A stretch of DNA of 64,000 nucleotides from Utricularia gibba (lineage: Eukaryota; Streptophyta; Magnoliopsida; Lamiales; Lentibulariaceae), in NCBI GenBank assembly GCA_002189035.1, contig CM007992.1, positions 806,001-870,000 on the forward strand, in the 5' to 3' direction. The notes below the pieces were generated by a model that did not search any database, was not told the origin of the DNA, and saw nothing but the letters and a program-made list of their open reading frames with translations. Position 1 is the first letter of the stretch. Each line of letters starts with the position of its first letter. The position numbers and the translations under genes were made by a program. Below, one piece after another: positions 34,852 to 44,541 of this stretch.

Positions 34852-37572
34852 TTAACTTGATAAAAAGAAACTGAATGCATGATTTTCTGCAACATCTCCT
34901 TCATCCTGGAGCTCCAAAAGAAGACAATGCAGTGCTTCATATATATCACAGCACAGTGGATGGCTTTTATCTGCAGCAGCAAACACATGTGCAGATGTAT
35001 TAACTTGAATCCAGCTTTCACCTCGTACCTTCTTGACGCCTCTCTGCTTCATCAGGTCACGAATTTCATCCACCCTCGTCCATGCGCCGGAATCGGCGTG
35101 CAGATTCGAAAGCAGAACGTAGTACCCTGAGTTTTGAGGGTCCAGCTCCACGAGATGCCCTGAGGCCACTTCTGCAAGCTCTGCATTTCCATGGATCCTG
35201 CAAGCACCCAAAATGGTACCCCAGATGCCAGCATCTGGGGGGAAAGGCATAGTCTTGGTTACTTGAAATGCTTCGTCCAAACGACCGGCTCGGCCGAGCA
35301 GATCGATCAAACAGGCGTAATGCTCCATTCTGGGATCGAGTCCATGGTCATGAACCATAGAATGGAAGTAGTTTCTCCCTTGTTCTACTTCACCAGCATG
35401 GCCACAAGCAGATATTGTAGTGAGAAAGGTGACATGGTCAGGATGGAATCCTTTGTTCTGCATCTTGTGAAACAAATTCAAGCTTTCATGTAGATAGCCA
35501 TGGTTCCCATAAGCAGCTATTATGCTGTTCCAAGAAACTTCATTTCTGTACGCCATCGTGTCGAAAATGCGCTGAGCTGAATCCAAGCTCCCACATTTTG
35601 CATACACATCGATGAGAGCACTGCTAGTGAAGATATCAAAGTGGTATCCACTTCTCAACATGAAACCATGTATCTCCCTCCCATGATGAAGAGTGCAGAG
35701 ACTCCCACAGGCTGAAAGCGCAGCTGATATGGTGACACAGTCGTATTTTGCCCTTTCGAAACCCATGCTGCGAAAGAGATGCATGGCTTCTTCAGGTTTG
35801 CCATTTTGGCTGAAGTTTGCTATAACAGAGTTCCAACATATGGAATCACGTTCAGGAATCTGTGAAAATACATGATAGCAAAGATCTAGCTTGCCACATT
35901 TCCCATACATGTCACTCACTGCACTTCCAACATAGCATCTTTTCTCATATCCTCTTCTAATTATGCTACCATGCAATTCCTTACCCAAGTTCAGGGTGAC
36001 CAAGCTAGCACAAGCTGGTAAAAGACTAGCTAATGTGACAGCATTGGGTCTCATTTTCATATCAAGCATCTGCCGGAATATTTTCAGCGCTTCGTCGTTC
36101 ATCCCATTGAGCACAAACCCTGAGATCATGGCAGTGAAAATGACAACATCCACAGAAGAGCTTTGGTTGAAGACTTTAAAAGCCATGTTGGGATCCATGA
36201 ATTTGAAGTACATGTCAATCAGCGCATTCTTTAAGTGTAGATCCAAAGCTACTCCATGTCGAATGATGAAAGCATGGATTTGCTTACCTTGATTCAGGCA
36301 TCCGGAGTCAATAACAGAAGGGAACAGACTGGAGAAAGTTGTCGAGTCTGGTTTCACATTTGAAGATATCATTTTCTGAAAAAAACACACAGCATCCTTC
36401 ATGAATCCATTCTGAACATACCCACCAACCATTGCATTCCAGGTGATGAGATCAGGTTGAGTAGTGAAGTCGAACATCCTTCGAGCTGAAAAAATGCAGT
36501 GGCATTTTGCATACATTGAAACTAATGTATTGGCCACAGAAGAAGCCATATCCAGGCCACATCTTAGGACTAAGCAATGAACCTGTGTTCCAAGGCATAA
36601 CATTGACTGCACACCACATAAGCAAATGACACAAGTGTATGCAACAGAATCAGGCTGGATCTCCCCTTCTCTCATTTCTTGGAACAGGGCAAGCACATGA
36701 TCAGCTAAATCTTCATATCTAGAGTAAGCATCAAGCATTACATTCCACAACACGACATCCCTTTGTGGCAATCTGTCGAACACATCCCTTGCATCACGCA
36801 AACACTCATTGTCAGAATAGAACTTGACCAGAGCACTGCCAACGTAAACATCAAGCTCAAAATTAAAAGATTTTATCATTGTGTGAATATATTTCAGCAA
36901 TCCAACATCTTGGAGAAAACCGCAAGCCTTGATAACGTAAGGAAAAGTGTACTTATCAGGATGCGTACCAAATACCAGCATTTTGAAGTAAAACAAAACA
37001 GCATTTTCACTATGACCCATCACGGTAAGCCCTCTGATCATCCAATTCCAAGGAGCAGCATAGCGCAACTGGAGACGACAGAACAGTTTCTGGGCATCAT
37101 CATAGTTGTTAGACATAAGGTACATACCCAGAACTCTTGTGGCCAAGATACCATCTTTAAGTCCACTGACAGTAAGCTGTGCGTGTATTTCCTTAGTTTT
37201 CTGTTTTGCAGAAGGGAACAAAAAAACACTCTTTTGCTGCAAAAGAAGGGCAAAGGAAGCTAGGACTTCCTCAGTTCTCTGAAGATTGTATGCTGATTTC
37301 GGAATGAAATCACTACTCGGAAGCAAAGATTCATGATTGGAAATCGCTGTTCTTGAAATCCTTCCAATCATTTTCATTCGAGTTGCTTCTCGTGGAAGCG
37401 CGTCCGCATCTTGGAGGTCCTCTTCGTTCTGCTTCGAGGTAGAAAACGCAGCATGAATATACGGTTCGAGCTCATCTAGGTACACAATGAACTCCGCATC
37501 AGATGCGCGACGGCCTCCCCGTGTCCGCCCCTCAATGTTCTGCGATTGTGCAGACGACCTCTCCACACCCAA
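34852..37572 (-). CDS. PLS-class pentatricopeptide repeat protein with E/E+ motifs (At4g21300-type)
   Basis: One exon, 906 residues from the first ATG. PPR motifs run from about residue 125 to 800 (LKYIHTMIKS, ALVKFYSDNE, TWNAMVGGYVQNG, LIDVYAKCGSLDSAQRIF, PDHVTFLTTISACGHAGEVEQG). E and E+ motifs follow (WGTILGACRIHGNAELAEV, YYVLLSNLHADSGAWTRVDEIR, SWIQVNTSAHVFAAADKSHP), with no DYW domain. It should bind organelle RNA for editing. Residues 1-66 are acidic and unlike a presequence. The next Met (ATG at 37377, MKMIGRISRTAIS) begins a basic, Ser/Thr-rich stretch typical of organelle targeting and gives 841 residues. I think this downstream start is the real one. The At4g21300 comparison is from memory and tentative. 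No frame break. Confidence 0.92.
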   Translation of the reverse strand: MGVERSSAQSQNIEGRTRGGRRASDAEFIVYLDELEPYIHAAFSTSKQNEEDLQDADALPREATRMKMIGRISRTAISNHESLLPSSDFIPKSAYNLQRTEEVLASFALLLQQKSVFLFPSAKQKTKEIHAQLTVSGLKDGILATRVLGMYLMSNNYDDAQKLFCRLQLRYAAPWNWMIRGLTVMGHSENAVLFYFKMLVFGTHPDKYTFPYVIKACGFLQDVGLLKYIHTMIKSFNFELDVYVGSALVKFYSDNECLRDARDVFDRLPQRDVVLWNVMLDAYSRYEDLADHVLALFQEMREGEIQPDSVAYTCVICLCGVQSMLCLGTQVHCLVLRCGLDMASSVANTLVSMYAKCHCIFSARRMFDFTTQPDLITWNAMVGGYVQNGFMKDAVCFFQKMISSNVKPDSTTFSSLFPSVIDSGCLNQGKQIHAFIIRHGVALDLHLKNALIDMYFKFMDPNMAFKVFNQSSSVDVVIFTAMISGFVLNGMNDEALKIFRQMLDMKMRPNAVTLASLLPACASLVTLNLGKELHGSIIRRGYEKRCYVGSAVSDMYGKCGKLDLCYHVFSQIPERDSICWNSVIANFSQNGKPEEAMHLFRSMGFERAKYDCVTISAALSACGSLCTLHHGREIHGFMLRSGYHFDIFTSSALIDVYAKCGSLDSAQRIFDTMAYRNEVSWNSIIAAYGNHGYLHESLNLFHKMQNKGFHPDHVTFLTTISACGHAGEVEQGRNYFHSMVHDHGLDPRMEHYACLIDLLGRAGRLDEAFQVTKTMPFPPDAGIWGTILGACRIHGNAELAEVASGHLVELDPQNSGYYVLLSNLHADSGAWTRVDEIRDLMKQRGVKKVRGESWIQVNTSAHVFAAADKSHPLCCDIYEALHCLLLELQDEGDVAENHAFSFFLSS

Positions 37573-37994
37573 GCCGAGTCAAGAAATGGGTCGTGAAGCA
37601 CATGAGCCGATCTTCTCTAAATTCGGCTCTTTCAGCGTCCCGATAGCACCCCAAAACGAAGAGACAGAAAAAAACACATAATCAGAAGGCTCTCTCACAC
37701 GAACGACATGGGAAAGGAGCAAATGGAACCCAATTTCAATACTCATTCAGTAAAATACTTCAGGTTAACGAACCCAAAGTTGCTCGCGTGCGGCTCCCTT
37801 CAAGCCTGAAGCAACCCTCATGCTTCGACCGACCCATTCTAGCTAGCCTTGAACTACCCATGATTTGATTTTTCACAACCGTGCTAATCCTTCCTTTAAG
37901 CTTTATTGATGATCGTTTAGCTTGATACACTGCATAAATTCTAACCTTTTTTCACAAGTGGTGACCATGGAAGGCATACTGCACATACATAATC
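37573..37994. other. PPR promoter / GHR 3' spacer
   Basis: About 420 bp with no gene. It holds the PPR promoter and the 3' UTR of the hydroquinone reductase gene. Confidence 0.5.
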
Positions 37995-39238
37995 CTACTT
38001 GCTGAACCTGTCCCTGTCATGCGGCGCAGAGTAATCGATGTTTGGCCCATGGGGAACGATCCCGAAGGGGTTGATCGTAGGATGGCTCCCATAGTAATGC
38101 TTCTTGATGTGCTCCATGTTCACAGTGCTCTCCACTCCATTCAACTGAAAAATCTCTTTTGTATAGTTGAAGATGTTGGGATACTCCCTGATCAGCTTCT
38201 TGTTGCATTTGAAGTGAACTGCATACACCTGTTGAATCAAGAGTCTCAGATCTCCATCGGTTTAAGCATACCAGAACTCGTGATTACCTCATCGAATCTG
38301 ATCAAGGTGACGAATAGGCGAATGTCTGCTTCAGTAAGAGTGTCTCCACACAAGTACCTCTGTCTGCTGAGTATCTCCTCGCACTTGTCTAAAGCTTCAT
38401 ACAGCTTCTTAGCAGCCTGTGGAAGGGATGGTGAGTTCCCATTCCGATTCAGATTGAAATTCGGGTTCGAGTTGCTCACCTCATCGTAGGGCTCCTGTTT
38501 TCTGGCAAACCCACATTTGTAAACACCATTGTTGATACCATCGTAGATCCAGTCGTTCGTTTCATCGATTTGGGTTCGCAGGTGAAGGGGATAAAGATCA
38601 AGGGAAGCATTTTCAGCAATGCCATCAAACTCGGAGTTCAACATTCGGATTATCTCTGCGCTCTCGTTGCTGACGATTGTCTTGAGCTTCTTGTCCCACA
38701 AAACCTAAAAGTTGGGAATCAATCAACCAATCGATGATCTTCCCACATAGCTCAAGCTTCACTTACAGGAACGGTGTATTTCCCAGCGTAATTTGAACTT
38801 GCAAGCTCGTACAACGCTCTTATACTTTTCGCCCCATTAACTGGGTCCGGATCAGCGCCGGGTACCTCCGTCGCCGTCGCCGGGAAAACCCATCCCATGT
38901 GATCGTCGTCGATTTTGGTCCTTCCCCAGACAGGATTGACAGACTAAACAGACAGGCATCACGAAAAGTGAGTTCAAAAGTTGAAATTTTTGAGCTTTTG
39001 TCAAGCGATCTGGACTCACGGTGAAGGAGATGGCTTTATCGAGGCCCTTGATCTTGAGGTACGCAAGGCATCTGGAAGCCCAGGGGCAAGCGTAAGAGAT
39101 GTATAAATGGTACCTTCCAGCCTGAGCAGGGAAACGAGAATTGGGATCCCTTGAGATGAAGTTGCGGAACGTTGAAGCTGTTCTTTCGAAAGCTCCGGTC
39201 TTTGACATCTCATCCAGAGCTGATCGCGCTATCTGCAT
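37995..39238 (-). CDS. Glutathionyl-hydroquinone reductase (Xi-class GST)
   Basis: Four exons (39020-39238, 38767-38943, 38288-38704, 37995-38228) give 348 residues in frame. The enzyme reduces glutathionyl-hydroquinones (YqjG/ECM4 family). The thioredoxin-fold N-domain has the catalytic Cys51 in YACPWASR, with [12 protein letters not shown] and the GWVFP block after it. The helical C-domain has [34 protein letters not shown] and the [20 protein letters not shown] signature. The last exon carries [12 protein letters not shown] and [21 protein letters not shown] chose [13 protein letters not shown] as start because homologues begin there. Upstream in-frame ATGs up to 39337 would add 33 residues, a possible targeting extension. 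Confidence 0.95.
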
Positions 39239-40101
39239 CTTATTCCGAAAAGCTTGGGAGTTGAAGGATTGCAGGAGCATGAATTTATGGATGAGATGAA
39301 AGATGCAGGGGAGTGAAATCATGAAGTGAAAAGTCATTGAAGGCAGCTGACAGAGACATGTACTACTTCTTACCTAGCAGCACAGTTGACCTTCATGTTT
39401 ACAGAAGCATTTTGGAAAGCTCGCTTCTTCCCAGACCCCCAAGGTTTCTTTATGTATTTCTGTTGCCGGAGCACCATTGCAACTTGCATCTTGAAAGGTT
39501 GGAACTTCTCTATCTATAAGTTCCAAGTTCTGCTTATCTTCACTGCCACTTTTCACCAAGATTGATCTTCTCTCTGTGCCATTAAAATTATGCCCATTTT
39601 TACAGGTGAAATCTATCTGCAGCCTGTGCTACTCAGATTATTCAGCATCCCATGGAATGTTGAATATAAGTGGCATGCAGATGATTCAGAGCGCTTGGAG
39701 GCTCCAAATAAGAGACACGATCAGTATAAGTCTACTATCAGAATTGGCATGAGAAGCAATGAAAATAGATTTGGAAACTTGAGGCGCTTGGGTCTACATC
39801 GTCTGAGAGCGGAGCTAGCCGCCTGCCCAGATTTGCAGTTCCAAGATCTGCCCCTCTATTTTACAAATGGTACAAAAACAAGCGGAATTCAGGATCATTT
39901 TACAGTAGTTGAAACTGAAGTCTATATAAAGGCAGCTCAGAGAAGCACACACACACAAACATACACAAAAGTTACAAGAACAGTAGACTCGGCTTCCCTT
40001 TAGAGCAGAAGCGGGGTATCATCGAAGGTGATGCCTGCATTAACATTGCGGAAATCAGGGAGGAGTCAACTGTGATTGTCAAAAGTAGCAGTGATTTTAG
40101 T
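39239..40101. other. Spacer between GHR and sulfiredoxin genes
   Basis: About 860 bp. A plus-strand frame of 137 codons at 39590-40003 has no recognisable domain or splice context and I do not call it. Part of the stretch will be the GHR promoter and the sulfiredoxin 3' UTR. Confidence 0.45.
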
Positions 40102-40715
40102 TCACCTCAAGGTTTCCTTCGTCCCACGGCGAACTTTGCAGCGGATCGTGGGAAGCCCCAGCCGCTCGTGAGCTTCATAACGATGGCAGCCAGAGAAGCC
40201 TGGTTGCAGGACACCGGAGTTCGTTAGCTCTGATGTAGTTAGCAGTGACTACAAGAAATGAGCTTGGGTGCATTTATCGATTTTTACCGTAGTAAACTCC
40301 CTCCACCTCCAACACATCGATCTGGAAAGATACAAAAAAGTTTCTTTTTTTGTCTAAGAGTGAAGGACGACAGAGGCGCAGCACAGCTTCCACTTACCGG
40401 TACTTGAAGCCCAATCTCGGAGATACTTTCCATGAGATCCTTCACTTTCTGTGGGTCATTCGATCTGGTGCGCAGTAGGGGCCTCTTTATCTTGTCAAGC
40501 GGTATCTCAACGATGACGGGTCCCCCTGCTCCTGATTCAGTTGATGGGTACCCTAGAAAACCAGAGATCACACATTATTTCGTACTGATTTTGAAGGCAA
40601 ACAGGGTGGAAAAAGAAGAAGGTGAGTAGACGGATTAGGTGCCATCTGAGGAAGCTGAAGTTCGCAAGGACGACGCCTTGAAATTGTTCGGCAACGAGAG
40701 CACGAAACTCGCCAT
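40102..40715 (-). CDS. SRX: Sulfiredoxin, plastid/mitochondrial
   Basis: Four exons (40643-40715, 40398-40552, 40288-40321, 40102-40199) give 119 residues. The enzyme reduces the sulfinic acid form of 2-Cys peroxiredoxins with ATP, restoring peroxidase activity in chloroplasts and mitochondria. Exon 1 encodes a Ser-rich transit peptide (MASFVLSLPNNFKASSLRTS). The body has GPVIVEIPLDKIKRPLLRTR, DLMESISEIGLQVPIDVLEVEG and the catalytic GFSGCHR motif with Cys92, then LGLPTIRCKVRRGTKETLR at the end. The first intron appears to use a GC donor (GATG|GCACCT), because no GT in reach keeps the frame. This exon 1 junction is the least certain part. Confidence 0.92.
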
Positions 40716-41187
40716 TCTCCAGGTCGCTTGCTGTCACTGCAAAGCCTATCCACAACTCATCAAGATAATATCTTTGATTTAAATGCTAAGTCTTCCAAAC
40801 TACTTGGCTTTGGGCTAATCAATGCACGCCACGTGTCCTCCAAATGTGAACACTCATCCCTACAAAGGGGTTGATTGTGGGAGTTCTGCTGTGCAAATGC
40901 CCTCCCAACATGGCAGCTGCTTTCTCTGAAGTAGTTAGAGAGCAGAGGGATTGGCAGGTCTGTACAGGGGATGGGGAGCCTGGAAAGATTTGCTGCCAGT
41001 GAAAGAAAACAAGTTGTGTCCCTTGAGACAGCAAATTGGATCTCCAAATTGTGGTGTCTTGTCTCCTAGGAAGTGATAACACAATTTTGATGGAGTTTAG
41101 ATTGAGTTTCACCAACCTGTAGATGAAGGCAGTAAATGCAACCATCCACAGTTATTTGAACACCATAAGCAGAGAGTCATTTTTGCA
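40716..41187. other. Sulfiredoxin promoter / DUF1666 3' spacer
   Basis: About 470 bp with a G-box near the sulfiredoxin gene; otherwise no recognisable features. Confidence 0.5.
40830..40835. promoter_or_regulatory. G-box/ABRE upstream of sulfiredoxin
   Basis: CACGTG within GCCACGTGTC, a typical ABRE/G-box, 115 bp upstream of the sulfiredoxin ATG. Sulfiredoxin is stress-responsive in plants, so bZIP control is plausible. It is inferred, not shown. Confidence 0.45.
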
Positions 41188-43279
41188 TCAACAAGGGAAA
41201 AGGATGGGACATGGATCTCTGAGAAAATTCCCATCAGGGAAATCCAGTTTCTTCATCTTCTCTTGACACCATTGCAGCTGTTCCTTGCTGACTGTCGTGG
41301 ATCGGATGACTCTCGAGACAACCTTCATATCCACAAGTCCAAGAAGTACCTCCACATCCTTGGGTGTTGTTGGCCAGCTTTTCTTTCTATAGCTCTGGCT
41401 CTTCTTCCAGATCATCTTCAGTTTCGTTGCTTTCTGCATTTAAAACCAAGTGCCATACTTAAAGAACGATCTCCATATGCTAAAAATAAGGTACGTTGCT
41501 GAGGTTAACCTTATCAAGCAAAGACTGCGAGTGTTCAAGTGAGGAAATATGGTCCGGGCTTCCCAGTCTACTGCGTGTACCAACTGCTTTTGTCTTCTCC
41601 TTCTTCATGAACTCGAGGAAACTCAAGATTGACCCCTCAATTAGTTTGAGCAAATCATGGGCAGCAACTGTAAGATCTGAGTCCTCTGTTTCATTGCTAC
41701 CTGTCAGCGACGGCACGAATCCATGAAGGTAGCTGAAGCCAAGCACGACTTCAGGTTCTTTCAGCAGAAGATAAGCAAAGATACATATGGAGACCTTTCT
41801 AGCAGTTGGCATCTCCGGGTCTATATTCATGGGTATTTTCTTAAACAGGAAGCAAAAATGAAAAGAAAAAGCAATATGAAAGAAGAAAAAAGTGTGACAT
41901 ACACAATGAAGAAAATGGTTCATAAAACGCAGAAATTATTGCTGAGGTACTTGCTTCCTGTAAAAAATGATGAGGTTGCTACTATTTTCATCCGTACCTT
42001 GGATTTTTGGAACCTGGAGCAGCTTGGGTAATGATATTCGAGTTCGCGCGTAAATTTCTGGCCTTGATCCAACTCCAAATGGTTCATTTTCAACGAATCT
42101 TTGCAAAAGGACCTGAAACTGCTGGAACAGCTGAGCACTATGGTTGTAAGAAGCGAGACTTTCAGGCTGCTGGGATATTTTCTGGCTAAATTGGGTATAT
42201 TGACAGTGAAGGACCTCCCATGTCAAGCACAGTTGTGCAACATAAGCAGCTTCAAGATCATGACAAGGATCAGTAACAGGATTCTGTAAACATTCCTTTT
42301 CCAGCGCATCAAAATTTCTTAAGGAAAGACATCCGAAAGGTGAAGAGAGCTTTTTAGATGCAAATCGAGGTGATGGTGTTGAAGGAACATGAGAACCTGC
42401 AGATGGAATACTTGTGGTCAGAGTCTCTCTCAGAAGCATATAGCAGGGCTATCCCCTGGTTCATCCTTAGGTGCAGAAACAAATAATGAAAAACATTTAC
42501 ACGATGAGCAGCAGTTGCAAAATTCATGCAGCAAAATATAACATGTTTCATTCATCGCTTCAAGATCAGTTCGTGGACGTGGTATGAATATCAGACAGCA
42601 GTATCACTTCTGCATCCTTCCAAAGTGGGAAACATCTAATGGATGGTGCTTAGATAAGTTGAGGGTTTAGTGACCAAACCAGGCATATTGTTTCACTATG
42701 GGAACCTTGTTAACATAGGCCTAACAATAAATGCAACCATCCATGGCTTTTACCGTACAATGTTCTAACAGTAGAAGATAGAGATGATCCAAGCATAAAG
42801 CACAGCATAGAATTAAGGGAACTGTTTCATATTTAACAATGGTAACAATTACCAACTTCCTGTAGATGCTGCACACATGAATGATCAAAAAACAGCATGC
42901 GCTCGCAATAGATGTCATATACAGCATCAAATCCAGACCAGAACTGCTTCCCCTCCAATTCCACATCCCTCCACTCACTAGAGCTGGACTCCCCCCCCTC
43001 TTCATCCTCTTCTTCCTCATCAGCAAGAGCTGTTTCCTCTGGTATCAAAACCATAAAGCTGTTTCTCCTAAGTTCTTTCAGCCTCCTCTTTACCTCATTT
43101 GTAAAGAAATCATCATCATCTTCTTCATCTTTCGCCTCAGTAATATTTTCAGGATGAGAATTATTAAGAAAATTAGAAATTCCTCTTCCAGTATCTTCAT
43201 CAGGCTGATGATTCTGGGTCACATTCCCAGGAACCGGAATGTGGGCATTCCTGAACTTCCTCAGCTTGAAGAATTCCAT
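41188..43279 (-). CDS. DUF1666 family protein (At3g20260-like)
   Basis: Four exons (42853-43279, 41998-42396, 41510-41820, 41188-41433) give 460 residues in frame. The start MEFFKLRKFRNAHIP is followed by an acidic region with runs of D and E (about residues 50-105). The DUF1666 core comes next: WSGFDAVYDIYCERMLFFD, CLTWEVLHCQYTQF, ARTRISLPKLLQVPKIQ. The C-terminus has KKSWPTTPKDVEVLLGLVDMKVVSRVIR, SKEQLQWCQEKMKKLDF and ends PCPILFPC, as family members do. Biochemical function is unknown. The predicted protein has no membrane segment or obvious targeting signal. Confidence 0.88.
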
Positions 43280-44541
43280 CAGGAGCTAATTTTTGCAACA
43301 ACCAACACTAACACCTCCCTTTTCTCACAACCACTACTTCAACTTGATCTGCAGCATCAAAGTAAATCATCACGAGTTAAGTTCACTCCAAAAAGTAAAC
43401 TATGACAAGGACGCAAAACAGTCACCCAACTAAGCTTTGTTTCTTTTTCTTCCTGGGTGGGGAAGGTCCAGTTACAGGCTGTAACTTTTCTTTCCATTTG
43501 GGCCATAAGCACACTCAGCAAAAGAAACAGAGAGCAAAGAATGGAAAATGCAGAGCAGAAAAAGAGCTGGCAACCTGGAATCTCCAACCGGTAAAGAAAG
43601 AGCGAGCAGAACATGACAAAAGAAACCCTAAGCGCGAAAAACGGAAAAACAAGGAGGAGGAGGATGTAGCAAATGAAGGAGAGAAGTGTGAGTGACAGAA
43701 GAAACACATTCCCCTACCAACATTTGATTGATAACGGCATGGCGTGAACTCCATTTGAGTAGATCTACAGCAGCATTGATAACTGGCGGATTGCCAAACC
43801 CAAAAACCTTTGTACATTGAATGCGCTATGACCTCTCTTACTCCTCTTCCCTACGCCACTCAACCCCCACATCGCCTGCATGTAACTTTACCAACTAGAC
43901 ACTAATGAACCAAGTTACTTGGGAAATCTCCGTCAACTAATCCCATAATTCCCGACGCGACGCCGGAGGCGTTTTTGAATTTGTACTGCAACCACCAATT
44001 TTCAAGAGAAGTAAAAAGAAATAATATAAAAGAATAATTTAATCGATAATATATTTGAATATATATATGACGTAAAAAATCTTTTATCGATTATTAAAAT
44101 AATATATTTAATATCCAATCATATAATTAATTTTTAATTTTTAATTATTTTATAATTTAAAAAATGATAATATTTATTATGATAATCGGTCGCCGCCTGA
44201 CATTGACCGCCGACCACCTGATAACGCCGACATCCCGCTGTCGATTGACGCCAGATGTCCGACAACACCAACGTCACCCGCCGCCCACTCCGTTCGCCGC
44301 CCTGTTGTCCTTCTGCCCGACGACCAAGATAGAATCACAAAGCCGATTCAACGAACTTCTTCCCAAAGCATTTTCTTCAGAACAGATGATGGATACAGAG
44401 GAAACAAAATTAAGGGGTAAGGCCAAGGTTAAGCACACAACTCAGATAGCAGCATCCAAGCAATCTCTTTTGCAAAGGTAATATCTTTATTATACAATCA
44501 GACCCACTGATTGCCTACCATCCATGTAGATTCTAAGCTGC
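43280..44541. other. Spacer between DUF1666 and CIA30 genes
   Basis: The left part (to about 43930) is purine-rich and may be the DUF1666 5' UTR with an intron. A short AT-rich stretch (about 44000-44165) is followed by a GC-richer stretch open on the plus strand (44164-44481) with no known homology. No gene called. Confidence 0.45.

Noticed and set aside
39590-40003. 137-codon plus-strand frame between GHR and sulfiredoxin
   Set aside because: No recognisable domain and low-complexity Thr/Gln tail; likely chance.
44164-44481. 105-codon plus-strand frame
   Set aside because: No homology I recognise and starts within AT-rich spacer.
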